DNA of 64,000 nucleotides from Ruminococcus sp. (GTDB lineage Bacteria > Bacillota > Clostridia > Oscillospirales > Ruminococcaceae). The DNA is taken from NCBI GenBank assembly GCA_017558505.1, contig JAFYUM010000010.1:1-64000 (forward strand). The letters run 5' to 3'. A program made the position numbers and the translations under genes. Below are positions 29,937-38,741 of the stretch, piece by piece (the first letter of the stretch is position 1; each line of letters begins with the position of its first letter). Below the pieces are notes generated by a model that saw nothing but the letters and a program-made list of their open reading frames with translations, ran no database searches and had not been told where the DNA came from.

Positions 29937-31289
29937 ATGTTAGCAGCACAGATATTCGCCGTTATAATCTTTCTGGCGATGTTCGTACTTATTGTGCTTG
30001 ACAAAATCGAACGACACCTGGTAACTTTCGGAAGCGGTATCCTTACACTTATTGTAGTATTCGGTATCTGTCTGAGGGACGGCAAGGCAATATGGGATAT
30101 TATTGCCATCAAGGATTTCGTAAAATCCAATTTCTGGTATCAGGTTGCCGAAAGCGAAAGCAAGGGTATCAACTGGGCTACAATCGTATTCATCGCAGGA
30201 ATGATGGTTATGGTTGAAGGTATGGCGAAGGCTGGTTTCTTCCGCTGGCTCTGTATGAAGATAGCTTTCCTTGTAAAGTGTAAAACTATCCCGATATTCG
30301 TCACATTTATGATAATGTCCGCTATTCTTTCAATGTTCATTGACAGTATCACAGTTATTATGTTCCTTGCAGCTGTTACAATTGAGCTTGCACACCTTCT
30401 CAAATTCAACCCTATTCCAATGATTCTTGCAGAGGTTTTCTGTGCTAATCTTGGCGGCTCTGCTACAATGTGCGGTGATCCGCCCAACATTATCATCGGT
30501 ACATCACTGAGTTTCTCATTCTTCGACTTCCTGCTCAATACCGGTTTATGTGCAGGTATCAGCCTTGTATTTTCTATTATTTTCTTTTATTTTGCATTCA
30601 GAAAAGAACTTGTATCAACTTCAGGTGAAAAGGTTGATATATCAAAACTCCCCTCCCCTGACTCCGCAATTACAAACAAGAAGGATTTCATAATCAGCAC
30701 ACTTATTTTCGCTCTTGCTGTTGTTCTCCTTGTAACACACTCAATCACACATCTTACTGTTGCAACAATCGGTCTTGGCATTGCTGTAATCACACTTCTT
30801 GCAGCAGGAAAAAGTGCTCTTGAGCTTCTAAAAAAGACTGACTATAAGACACTTGTATTCTTCATCGGTCTGTTTATAGTTGTAGGCGGACTTGAAGAAA
30901 CAGGCATTCTTGAATATATTGCTGAATTTATACGCACAATAAGCGGTGGCAACCCATATGTTACAGTTGCAATTATCCTCTGGATTTCCGCTATTGCCAG
31001 TGCATTTATCGACAATATTCCTTTTGCGGCTACAATGGTACCTGTTATCAACAGCCTTGCAGCCTCTACAGGTATTCCGATCAACACTCTCGCATGGACA
31101 CTTGCAATCGGTACAGATATAGGTGGAAGTGCAACTCCTATTGGTGCATCTGCTAACGTTGTTGGTACATCAGTTGCCGCAAAGAACGGCTACCCCATAA
31201 GCTGGGGACGCTACTGTGCAAAGCTTGCCCCTGCAACTGTAATTGTACTTGCCATTTCAACAGTTTATATTTTCGCAAGATATCTTTAA
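29937..31289 (+). CDS. ArsB/NhaD-type ion permease (IT superfamily)
   Basis: A 450-residue membrane protein with 11-12 segments. Signatures of the ArsB/NhaD/P-protein group: MFIDSITVIMFLAAVTIEL, GGSATMCGDPPNIIIGTSLS in the first half, and FIDNIPFAATMVPVI with GGSATPIGASANVVG in the second, the usual internal duplication. Members are sodium:proton antiporters, arsenite exporters or dicarboxylate carriers; the ion is not decided. The start at 29937 (MLAAQIFAV) has GGAGGT; the frame is open back to 29850 but that part lies in the structured leader. It is followed 18 bases later by a cytidylate-kinase-like gene in the same operon. Confidence 0.88.
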   Translation: MLAAQIFAVIIFLAMFVLIVLDKIERHLVTFGSGILTLIVVFGICLRDGKAIWDIIAIKDFVKSNFWYQVAESESKGINWATIVFIAGMMVMVEGMAKAGFFRWLCMKIAFLVKCKTIPIFVTFMIMSAILSMFIDSITVIMFLAAVTIELAHLLKFNPIPMILAEVFCANLGGSATMCGDPPNIIIGTSLSFSFFDFLLNTGLCAGISLVFSIIFFYFAFRKELVSTSGEKVDISKLPSPDSAITNKKDFIISTLIFALAVVLLVTHSITHLTVATIGLGIAVITLLAAGKSALELLKKTDYKTLVFFIGLFIVVGGLEETGILEYIAEFIRTISGGNPYVTVAIILWISAIASAFIDNIPFAATMVPVINSLAASTGIPINTLAWTLAIGTDIGGSATPIGASANVVGTSVAAKNGYPISWGRYCAKLAPATVIVLAISTVYIFARYL

Positions 31290-31307
31290 TGTTCAAGGAG
31301 GTTCATT

Positions 31308-31901
31308 ATGTCACAGATTATTATTTCAGTAGGTCGTGAATTCGGAAGTGCTGGACACGAAATCGCTGAGGAACTTGCAAAACGATTCAATCTGCCTATC
31401 TATGACCGTCACCTTATTACAGAAATTGCAAATAAGACAGGTATGACAGCAGAACAGATTGAAAAGCACGATGAAGCTCCAAAGACACGTATTCTCTCCC
31501 GTCGTGTAAGAGGTTACAGCAACTCAATCGAGGATAATGTTGCAGAAATGCAGTTTGATTTCATCCGCAAAAAAGCTGAAAGCGGTGAGTCTTTCGTAGT
31601 TGTGGGACGTTGTTCCGAATCAAAGCTCCGTGATTTTGACTGCCTTTGCTCACTTTTCATCATTGGCGATATGCCATGCAAAATAAAGCGTATTATGGAG
31701 CTTTATGAAATGACCGAAGCAGAAGCAGAAGATTTCATTGAGAAAAAAGATAAGAAGCGTAAGCGTTATCACAACTATCACGTTAAACTTCACTGGGGCG
31801 ATTCAAGACTCTATGACCTTACGGTCAACAGCAGCCGCCTTGGCATTGAAAAGACAATCGACTTCCTTGAACAATACATCAAGGCAAGAATGAGTAAATA
31901 A
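31308..31901 (+). CDS. Cytidylate kinase-like family protein
   Basis: A 197-residue cytosolic protein with the P-loop variant SVGREFGSAGHEIAEELA at the N-terminus, YDRHLITEIA, VVVGRCSESKL, and a C-terminal DLTVNSSRLGIEKTIDFL. This is the family often annotated cytidylate kinase-like (AAA_26), distinct from the true Cmk, and its substrate is not established. AAGGAGG precedes the start. Co-transcription with an ion permease is a recurrent arrangement in Clostridia as far as I recall, which hints at a regulatory rather than a nucleotide-salvage role; that is inference. Confidence 0.85.
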   Translation: MSQIIISVGREFGSAGHEIAEELAKRFNLPIYDRHLITEIANKTGMTAEQIEKHDEAPKTRILSRRVRGYSNSIEDNVAEMQFDFIRKKAESGESFVVVGRCSESKLRDFDCLCSLFIIGDMPCKIKRIMELYEMTEAEAEDFIEKKDKKRKRYHNYHVKLHWGDSRLYDLTVNSSRLGIEKTIDFLEQYIKARMSK

Positions 31902-31911
31902 TCATACTATT

Positions 31912-31944
31912 AAAAGGGTACCGTTTATTGGTACCCTTTTTTTC
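31912..31944. terminator. Bidirectional terminator
   Basis: Perfect 11-bp stem 31912-31922/31930-31940, 7-nt loop, T run; shared with the convergent clpC. Confidence 0.92.
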
Positions 31945-34279
31945 ATACAGGTACGCTTTTAGTAAATCTGATACCACCGTTTTCTGATTCTATCCTTAAA
32001 TTATCTCCTTTCTGTATCGTGGAACCTATTATCATCTTCGCAAGTTCATTTTCAATTAAATCCGTAACACGTCGCTTAATTGGTCTTGCTCCGTATTTGT
32101 CTGTTTCCCTCGCTGCTGCAACTGCTTCAACTACATCACTGCCGTAGCTGATACCGATTCCTAATGCCTCCGCACGCAGACGAAGATTATCAAGTGCCTT
32201 TTCACTTATCTTCATCAAATCCTCCCGTTCAAGACTACGGAACACGATTATCTCGTCAATTCTCCCTGTAAATTCAGGTGTAAAACGTGATTTCACGGCG
32301 TCTATAACACGGTTCTCACTCTCTGTAATATCCTTTCCGAATCCCAGTCCGCTTTTACCCGAAAGCTCCGCACCTACGTTTGAAGTCATAATAATCATAC
32401 AGTTTCGGAAACTGACCTTACGCATTGTGGAATCGGTCAGTGTGCCGTAATCCAGAATCTGCAGCATAATATTCAGCACCTCTGTATCGGCTTTTTCAAT
32501 TTCATCAAACAGCACAAGCGAGTAGGGATTACGCCTTATTCTGTCGCACAGACTGCCGCTATTGTCGTCGTATCCCGCATATCCGGGAGGAGCTCCGATA
32601 AGCTTTGACACAGAATGCTTTTCCATATATTCAGACATATCTATACGTATGAGATTTTTTTCTGAACCGAAAAGACAATCTGCCAAAGCCCTTGCAAGCT
32701 CTGTTTTACCAACTCCCGAAGGCCCAGCAAACAGAAATGAAGCCGCAGGTTTGCCACCTTCACCCAGTCCCGAACGTGAACGACACACAGCATTTGTCAC
32801 CTTTTTCACAGCGTAGCTATGCCCGATTACACGCTCCGACAACGAATTTTCAAGAAATTCCAGATGTACACTCTCCTCTGCTGAAATTTTGTTGAGAGGT
32901 ATTCCTGTTTTCAAAGACACTACATTCATAATGTCCTCTACACAGAGTACAGCTTCTCCATCTCCCCCCATTATACGACATATATTTTCAATGGTATAAT
33001 CCGTCCCACTTAAATCCACATATTCGGACTCAGTACGCCTTTTGCCTGAGTTACTACGGATTTTTGCACAGGCACAGGCTTCATCAAGCACATCTATAGC
33101 CTTATCAGGAAGAAATCTGTCTGTTATATATCTTATGGATACATTAACAGACAATTCTATCATTTCATCAGGTATACCGACACCATGATATTTCTCGTAA
33201 CTGCTTTTGAGTCCCTTTATCATTTCGATACACTCGTCAGCTGAAGGCTCGTTGACCTGCACAGGCTGAAAACGACGTTCAAGGGCAGAGTCCTTTTCAA
33301 TTGTCTTACGATACTCCTCAAAGGTTGTCGCGCCGATTATCTGCAATTCCCCACGAGCAAGCTGGGGCTTCATTATATTCGCAGCATCAATTGCACCCTC
33401 AGCTGCACCTGCACCTACAATAGTATGAATTTCATCAATGAAAAGTATAATATTCCCTGCATTCACAGCTTCATCAATACAAGCCTTCACACGTTCCTCA
33501 AAGTCGCCACGATACTTTGCTCCTGAAATCAGGGACGTAAAATCGAGTGAAAATATAAACTTATTCTTAAGAGAATCAGGGACGAGATTGCGTACAAAAA
33601 GCTCTGCAACTCCTTCTACAATTGCAGTTTTCCCCACCCCTGCCTCTCCGATAAGACAGGGGTTATTCTTAACACGCCTTGAAAGTACCTGTAAAACACG
33701 TTCCACCTCTTTAATTCTTCCGATAAGGGGATCGTGCTTTTTTATAAGTGCAATATCTGTAAGATTTTTACCATAGCGGAACAAATTAGGAAAGTGGGAC
33801 ATCTTCGGTTTCATAGCTTCATATAGTCCGGCTCTTGTTTCAGCGGAGGAAACAGATTCAAGTCCGCTGTAAATAACCGTCATATTTCCACCTGCCTTTC
33901 TTATTACACTACAAGCACTGCATGAAGATTCACTTACTATCGCCGCAAGAATATGCTCCGTATCAGCGTATTTTTTATTGTCGGAAGCCGCCATTTTACA
34001 GGAATTTTCAAGTATACGTCTTGCGGCAGTTGTGAAATACCGCTGATTGAGTACCGAGGGGCTTCCCTGTCCTACAAGAGCGATTACTTCTCTACGCAGT
34101 TCATCGTAAGCAACTCCCCCGTCCATTAAAATCTGCGCCGCCATAGACGTACCGTCCGCTGAAATTGATAGTGCAATATGCTCACTTCCCACATAGGTAT
34201 GTCCAAGCTCCGATGCCGCTTCAATTGCGCCGTCAATTATCTCTGCCGCCTTCTGTGTAAATCTTTCTGTGTTTATCAT
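31943..34279 (-). CDS. clpC: ClpC-type AAA+ unfoldase (ClpA/B family)
   Basis: A 778-residue cytosolic ATPase that unfolds proteins for ClpP. Residues 1-145 are a double Clp N-domain ([24 protein letters not shown]). AAA1 has GEAGVGKTA and [17 protein letters not shown]2 has [11 protein letters not shown] and [10 protein letters not shown]. The GLGFGKD loop near residue 640 is the ClpP-docking tripeptide. The middle region between AAA1 and AAA2 is short and lacks the UVR coiled coil typical of Bacillus ClpC, so it may not need or bind the usual McsB/MecA-type adaptors in the same way. GGAG precedes the start. No ctsR-mcsA-mcsB genes are adjacent. Confidence 0.92.
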   Translation of the reverse strand: MINTERFTQKAAEIIDGAIEAASELGHTYVGSEHIALSISADGTSMAAQILMDGGVAYDELRREVIALVGQGSPSVLNQRYFTTAARRILENSCKMAASDNKKYADTEHILAAIVSESSCSACSVIRKAGGNMTVIYSGLESVSSAETRAGLYEAMKPKMSHFPNLFRYGKNLTDIALIKKHDPLIGRIKEVERVLQVLSRRVKNNPCLIGEAGVGKTAIVEGVAELFVRNLVPDSLKNKFIFSLDFTSLISGAKYRGDFEERVKACIDEAVNAGNIILFIDEIHTIVGAGAAEGAIDAANIMKPQLARGELQIIGATTFEEYRKTIEKDSALERRFQPVQVNEPSADECIEMIKGLKSSYEKYHGVGIPDEMIELSVNVSIRYITDRFLPDKAIDVLDEACACAKIRSNSGKRRTESEYVDLSGTDYTIENICRIMGGDGEAVLCVEDIMNVVSLKTGIPLNKISAEESVHLEFLENSLSERVIGHSYAVKKVTNAVCRSRSGLGEGGKPAASFLFAGPSGVGKTELARALADCLFGSEKNLIRIDMSEYMEKHSVSKLIGAPPGYAGYDDNSGSLCDRIRRNPYSLVLFDEIEKADTEVLNIMLQILDYGTLTDSTMRKVSFRNCMIIMTSNVGAELSGKSGLGFGKDITESENRVIDAVKSRFTPEFTGRIDEIIVFRSLEREDLMKISEKALDNLRLRAEALGIGISYGSDVVEAVAAARETDKYGARPIKRRVTDLIENELAKMIIGSTIQKGDNLRIESENGGIRFTKSVPV

Positions 34280-34326
34280 ATGCCATTCTCCGTTTCTTTC
34301 AAGGATTAGTCTCCCTGTGCTACTAC

Positions 34327-34425
34327 TATATTATGCCACGTATGCCATGCGATAACAGTCGAATTGGAAAATTACCGAAAATTTTTTCACAACCAGTAAC
34401 ACATTTTCCGCTGTGGCATATTATA
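34327..34425. promoter_or_regulatory. Divergent 13-bp motif pair
   Basis: GTGGCATAATATA on the minus strand (34327-34339) faces clpC, and GTGGCATATTATA on the plus strand (34413-34425) faces the Cys-rich microprotein. They differ at one base. They may be -10 regions of non-sigma-A promoters (the plus copy fits CATAnnnTA with AC 16 bases upstream) or an operator pair. Confidence 0.4.
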
Positions 34426-34480
34426 TACTATGAAACGCAGTCAAAGCGGTTCAAATACATTCTCAAAGGAGATTTTTATT

Positions 34481-34630
34481 ATGTGTAATTCTTGTTTTGG
34501 CGGTAACAACTGTATGTGGATCCTTATTCTCATTCTCATTTTCTTCGTATTCTGCGGCGGTGGCTGCGGCAACAACGGTTCTTGCGGCAATAGCAACAAC
34601 AACGACTGCGGCTGTGGCTGTGGATGCTGA
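34481..34630 (+). CDS. Cysteine-rich single-pass membrane microprotein
   Basis: A 49-residue protein. Residues 1-11 carry three Cys (MCNSCFGGNNC), residues 12-24 are a hydrophobic helix (MWILILILIFFVF), and residues 25-49 are Gly/Asn/Cys-rich with seven Cys, ending CGCGCGC. The ten cysteines could bind metal or form disulfides. The start at 34481 is chosen because AAAGGAG precedes it by 6 bases; a 17-residue upstream extension has no ribosome site. A perfect terminator follows. Function unknown. It is divergent from clpC and shares a 13-bp motif with it. Confidence 0.75.
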   Translation: MCNSCFGGNNCMWILILILIFFVFCGGGCGNNGSCGNSNNNDCGCGCGC

Positions 34631-34643
34631 TAAATGAATAACA

Positions 34644-34676
34644 AAAACGTCGGGCTAAAACCCGACGTTTTATTAT
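34644..34676. terminator. Bidirectional terminator
   Basis: Perfect 11-bp stem 34644-34654/34661-34671 with loop CTAAAA; shared with the end of clpX. Confidence 0.92.
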
Positions 34677-35948
34677 TTATTCTGCCTTTTTAGTTTTTTT
34701 ATGCACATAATGAGGCTCTGCACCTTCTGTAACACATTCCTTCTTCACAACTACCTTTGAAATAGTGCTGTCTGAAGGGACATTGTACATGGACTTCATG
34801 AGAACATTCTCCAGAATTGAACGGAGACCTCTTGCACCTGTTTTCTGTGCAAGTGATTTTTTTGCAATCTCAACAAGTGCGTCATTCTCAATTTCCAGCT
34901 TAACCTTATCATAACCGAAAAGCTTCTGATACTGCTTTACTATAGCATTCTTGGGCTCTGTGAGTATCCTTACAAGTGCATCCTCATCGAGTTCCTCCAG
35001 TACGGATATAACAGGAAGACGTCCCACAAATTCGGGAACCATACCGAATTTTATAAGATCCTTGGGCACAACCTTTTTAAAGATATTATCGCCCTCGGTT
35101 CTGACACTCTTAATCTCGCCGCCAAATCCGATAGGTGCCTTACCAATACGCTTCTGTATCTGCTTTTCAAGTCCGTCAAAGGCACCGCCGCAGATAAAGA
35201 GGATATTCTTTGTATTGATTTTCAGGGTTTCCTGATTGGGATGCTTTCTGCCGCCCTGTGGTGATACATTTGATTCAGTTCCCTCAATGATTTTAAGAAG
35301 TGCCTGCTGTACACCCTCACCGCTTACATCTCGTGTAATTGAAGTGTTTTCTGACTTTCTTGCAATTTTGTCGATTTCATCAATGTAGATGATGCCCTTT
35401 TCAGCCGCTTCAATATCGTAATCAGCAGCCTGAATAAGACGAAGAAGCACGTTTTCAACGTCATCACCAACATAACCAGCCTCAGTTACAGTTGTAGCAT
35501 CAGCAATGGCAAAAGGCACATTAAGAAGCTTAGCAAGAGTCTGTGCAAGGAAGGTCTTACCAACACCTGTGGGACCGAGAAGCAGAACATTACTTTTCTG
35601 GAGCTCTACATCGTCATCATTTGTGGACTTGCTTTCCTGACTCAGAATACGCTTATAATGGTTATACACTGCAACTGCAAGAGAAATCTTTGCATCATCC
35701 TGTCCGATAACATAATCGTCAAGATAAGCCTTGATTTCAGCGGGCTTCATAAGCTTAATATCAGACGAAGCAGAATTGAGTCTGGTTGAAGCCTTTCTTT
35801 GCTTTGTCTTCATTACTTCAGGGCCGACCAACTGCTCATAGCAATATATAATGCACTCATCACATATATTTGATGTTCCTGCTGAAAACATTGCACCTGT
35901 ACTGTTTTCGCCCCGTCCGCAAAAATTACATACCTTGAAATTTGCCAT
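34677..35948 (-). CDS. clpX: ClpX ATP-dependent unfoldase
   Basis: A 423-residue AAA+ protein that recognises and unfolds substrates for ClpP. The N-terminal zinc-binding domain has CNFCGRGE...CDECI (two CxxC pairs). Walker A is [12 protein letters not shown], Walker B is [12 protein letters not shown], and there is a GYVGDDVEN pore loop, an RxIG-type loop in [12 protein letters not shown], and the IGF ClpP-binding tripeptide within it. The start at 35948 (MANFKVCNF) follows AAGGTAGGG; the frame extends 11 codons further into the clpP end. Only 7 bases separate it from the clpP stop, so they form one operon with tig. Confidence 0.97.
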   Translation of the reverse strand: MANFKVCNFCGRGENSTGAMFSAGTSNICDECIIYCYEQLVGPEVMKTKQRKASTRLNSASSDIKLMKPAEIKAYLDDYVIGQDDAKISLAVAVYNHYKRILSQESKSTNDDDVELQKSNVLLLGPTGVGKTFLAQTLAKLLNVPFAIADATTVTEAGYVGDDVENVLLRLIQAADYDIEAAEKGIIYIDEIDKIARKSENTSITRDVSGEGVQQALLKIIEGTESNVSPQGGRKHPNQETLKINTKNILFICGGAFDGLEKQIQKRIGKAPIGFGGEIKSVRTEGDNIFKKVVPKDLIKFGMVPEFVGRLPVISVLEELDEDALVRILTEPKNAIVKQYQKLFGYDKVKLEIENDALVEIAKKSLAQKTGARGLRSILENVLMKSMYNVPSDSTISKVVVKKECVTEGAEPHYVHKKTKKAE

Positions 35949-35955
35949 GGTAGCC

Positions 35956-36543
35956 CTACCTTTTCTCAATAACCTTATCAATTATACCGTATGCAAGGGC
36001 TTCCTGTGCTGTCATATAATTGTCACGCTCGGTATCAATCTCAACCTGCTCAATGGATTTACCTGTATTCTGTGCGAGAAGCTCATTCATCTTCTGACGT
36101 GTTCTCAACAGGTGATCGGAGTGGATTTTAATATCTGTACACTGACCACCAAGACCGCCAGAAATAAGAGGCTGATGTATCATGATTTCGCTGTTGGGAA
36201 GTGCAAAACGCTTACCCTTTGCTCCTGCTGCAAGGAGAAATGCACCCATAGAAGCCGCCATACCGATACAGATTGTGGAAACATCGCACTTGATATACTG
36301 CATAGTATCGTATATTGCCATTCCTGCGGTAATAGAACCACCTGGAGAGTTGATATACAGTGAAATATCCTTTTCGGAGTCCTGACTTTCAAGGAAAAGA
36401 AGCTGTGCAACAACAAGGCTTGCGGTAGCGTCATTTACCTGATCGGAAAGCATAATAATTCTGTCATTCAGAAGTCGTGAAAAGATATCATAGGAACGCT
36501 CGCCACGGCTTGTCTGCTCAACAACATAAGGAATAAAACTCAT
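35956..36543 (-). CDS. clpP: ClpP serine protease subunit
   Basis: A 195-residue subunit of the tetradecameric Clp protease. The catalytic Ser is in [14 protein letters not shown] near residue 97, His in IMIHQPL near residue 122, and Asp in DTERDNYM near residue 171. The N-terminus is [20 protein letters not shown], with a short propeptide region. AAAGGG precedes the start. Second gene of tig-clpP-clpX, the standard Gram-positive and enterobacterial order. A hairpin sits between tig and clpP. Confidence 0.98.
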   Translation of the reverse strand: MSFIPYVVEQTSRGERSYDIFSRLLNDRIIMLSDQVNDATASLVVAQLLFLESQDSEKDISLYINSPGGSITAGMAIYDTMQYIKCDVSTICIGMAASMGAFLLAAGAKGKRFALPNSEIMIHQPLISGGLGGQCTDIKIHSDHLLRTRQKMNELLAQNTGKSIEQVEIDTERDNYMTAQEALAYGIIDKVIEKR

Positions 36544-36591
36544 AATTCATCGCCCTTTCTTGTTTTTTGTCGAAATATCTTAATAAAACCA

Positions 36592-36613
36592 TTGTCCCGT
36601 TTACACGGGACAA
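36592..36613 (-). terminator. Hairpin between tig and clpP (partial terminator or processing site)
   Basis: Perfect 9-bp stem 36592-36600/36605-36613 with a 4-nt loop, followed on the minus strand by a weak T run. It may lower clpP-clpX expression relative to tig. Confidence 0.5.
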
Positions 36614-36630
36614 CGATATGTAATCTTTAA

Positions 36631-37929
36631 TTATTCAGCAGCTTCCTCTGCATTATCAACTACTGCATTTTCCTTTACGAAATCAATAGCCTTCTGAACC
36701 TTGATATCACCAGCAAGGGCAAAAGGTGAAATGAACTGTCTTACTGTTGCAACATCCATCTTGTTTGCAGCTGCGATTTCAGCGAGTGTGTTCTCGAGAT
36801 CTTCTTCTGTAGCCTCGAAGTTTTCAAGCTCTGCAATCTTTTCAAGGGCAAGACGAAGCTTAACTTCACCCTCTGCACGCTCTCTGTAAGTGTCTCTGAT
36901 AGCCTGCTCGTCCATACCTGTGTACTGGCAGTAAAGCTTAAGGCTCATACCCTGCTGCTGGAGCTGACGCTCAAATGAAGCAACAATTTCGTCAATTCTC
37001 TGCTCATACATACAATTAGGAACAGGTGTATCTACCTTTGCAATAAGTGCTTCAAGTACAGCGCTCTCAAAAGCAGAATCAGCCTGCTTTGCAGCAGCCT
37101 CTTCAAGCTGTGTACGGATGTTAGCCTTGTACTCGTCAACTGTGTCGAACTCTGTAGCGTCCTTAACAAGCTCGTCATCAATCTCGGGGAGCTCCTCGAA
37201 AGTAATAGCGTGAATCTTTGTCTTGAATACTGCTTCCTTGCCAGCGTAATCTGTCATCTGGTAATCCTCGGGGAAAGTTACAACAACGTCGAACTCTTCG
37301 CCTACGTTGTGACCTGCAACCTGATCCTCAAAGCCGGGGATAAACTGACCGCTACCAAGAACGAGGGGATGATTTTCACCCTTACCGCCTTCAAAGGCTT
37401 CGTCACCGAAGAAGCCTTCGAAATCAATTGTAACCTCGTCACCCATCTGTGCAGGTCTGTCCTCAACAGATACGATACGAGCGTTCTTCTTTCTGATAAT
37501 TTCAATCTGCTTTTCAACATCAGCATCTGTAATCTCGTTTACCTTCTTTGCAGCCTTGATGCCCTTATAGTCAGTAAGCTCGATTTCAGGCTTTGTTACA
37601 CAGATAGCCTTGATTTCAACGCCTGTTTCCTTGTCGATTGAAAGAACTTCAACGTTAGGTCTGTCAACGAGGTTGAGGTTCTCCTGTGCGATAGCAGCAT
37701 CAATCTCAGGACCGAGAAGGCTGTTGATAGCGCCCTCATAAAATGCACCCTCACCGAAAGTCTTTTCAGCAAGCTTTCTGGAAACCTTACCCTTTCTGAA
37801 GCCCTTTATCTGGATATTTTTCTTTTCACGCTGATACTCAGCTTCTACAGCTGCCTCGAAAGCTTCTGCATCAATGCTGATAATCAGCTCGGTTGTGTTC
37901 ACATCTGTTTTGTTTGATGACTTTAACAT
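36631..37929 (-). CDS. tig: Trigger factor
   Basis: A 432-residue ribosome-bound chaperone with peptidyl-prolyl isomerase activity. The N-terminal ribosome-binding loop is IKGFRKGKVSRKL, with Ser where Pro is usual (GFRxGKxP). The FKBP-type PPIase domain spans about residues 150-245 (GDEVTIDFEGFFGDEAFEGGK, read as two blocks; VLGSGQFIPGFEDQVAG). The helical C-terminal cradle covers the rest. GGAGGA precedes the start. First gene of the tig-clpP-clpX operon. Confidence 0.97.
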   Translation of the reverse strand: MLKSSNKTDVNTTELIISIDAEAFEAAVEAEYQREKKNIQIKGFRKGKVSRKLAEKTFGEGAFYEGAINSLLGPEIDAAIAQENLNLVDRPNVEVLSIDKETGVEIKAICVTKPEIELTDYKGIKAAKKVNEITDADVEKQIEIIRKKNARIVSVEDRPAQMGDEVTIDFEGFFGDEAFEGGKGENHPLVLGSGQFIPGFEDQVAGHNVGEEFDVVVTFPEDYQMTDYAGKEAVFKTKIHAITFEELPEIDDELVKDATEFDTVDEYKANIRTQLEEAAAKQADSAFESAVLEALIAKVDTPVPNCMYEQRIDEIVASFERQLQQQGMSLKLYCQYTGMDEQAIRDTYRERAEGEVKLRLALEKIAELENFEATEEDLENTLAEIAAANKMDVATVRQFISPFALAGDIKVQKAIDFVKENAVVDNAEEAAE

Positions 37930-37986
37930 AATGATCCTCCATTAAATATATATAGATGTCCTTTACATCATAAAGAATACCTACAT

Positions 37987-37995
37987 ATTATACCA
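37987..37995 (-). promoter_or_regulatory. Extended -10 promoter for tig
   Basis: TATAAT (37987-37992) with TGG directly upstream; no good -35 at 17 bp, so the extended -10 probably compensates. Confidence 0.55.
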
Positions 37996-38048
37996 TATTT
38001 TGAACAAGATTTCTACAATAATTGAATACTTCTACCTATTACACAATT

Positions 38049-38741
38049 TCACATTATCTTTTTAGGAATAAACTGTAAATAATCACCCGATATCAAATGA
38101 AAATTCACATCATCATATGTGTTTGTGACGCATAATCCATGTGCGGAATGACCATGAATGTGCCCGTAGTAGCAATCTTTTATATTGTAGCGGTAGAGAA
38201 CTTCAAGTATATCATAATTGAAGTTTGAAGCAAAAATCGGTGGATAATGCATAAACACCATGGGTTCAAGTCCGGCATTCAAAGCCGACTTGATTGAAGC
38301 TTCAAGACGCTGCACCTCACGGCGGAGCACCTTTTCATCCTGCACCTCACCTGGCATATTTACCCAGCCTCTTGTGCCGCATATACCGTATTCACCATAC
38401 TGATAGTGGTTGTTATGAAGTATGCTTATGGAGTCAAATCCATTTGCAGCGAAAAAGTCCTCCATTTTCTTCATAGTTGTCCACCAGTAATCGTGATTGC
38501 CTTTAAGAATAATCTTCCTGCCGGGAAGATTATTCAAAAACTCAAAGTCGGGAGTTGCCTGCTGTAAGGACATACCCCAGGAGGTATCGCCTGCAACAAC
38601 AACAGTATCGTCCCCTTTGACCATAGCAAGCCAGTTTTCTTCGATCTTTCTCTGGTAATCGTCCCAGCCTGCAAATATACTCATTGTCTTTGAGGAATCG
38701 CACAGACATAGGTGCAGATCCCCGATAACATATAAGCTCAT
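38049..38741 (-). CDS. Metallophosphoesterase (YkuE/Icc-like)
   Basis: A 230-residue calcineurin-like enzyme with GDLHLCL near residue 7, AGDTSWGM near residue 50, KGNHDYWW near residue 79, MHYPP and GHIHGH near residue 192. Its substrate is unknown. The start overlaps the thrC stop codon (TGATG), so it is translationally coupled to thrC as the last gene of the rplS operon. It differs from the phosphoesterase at 24.1 kb in motif context and surrounding genes. Confidence 0.9.
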   Translation of the reverse strand: MSLYVIGDLHLCLCDSSKTMSIFAGWDDYQRKIEENWLAMVKGDDTVVVAGDTSWGMSLQQATPDFEFLNNLPGRKIILKGNHDYWWTTMKKMEDFFAANGFDSISILHNNHYQYGEYGICGTRGWVNMPGEVQDEKVLRREVQRLEASIKSALNAGLEPMVFMHYPPIFASNFNYDILEVLYRYNIKDCYYGHIHGHSAHGLCVTNTYDDVNFHLISGDYLQFIPKKIM

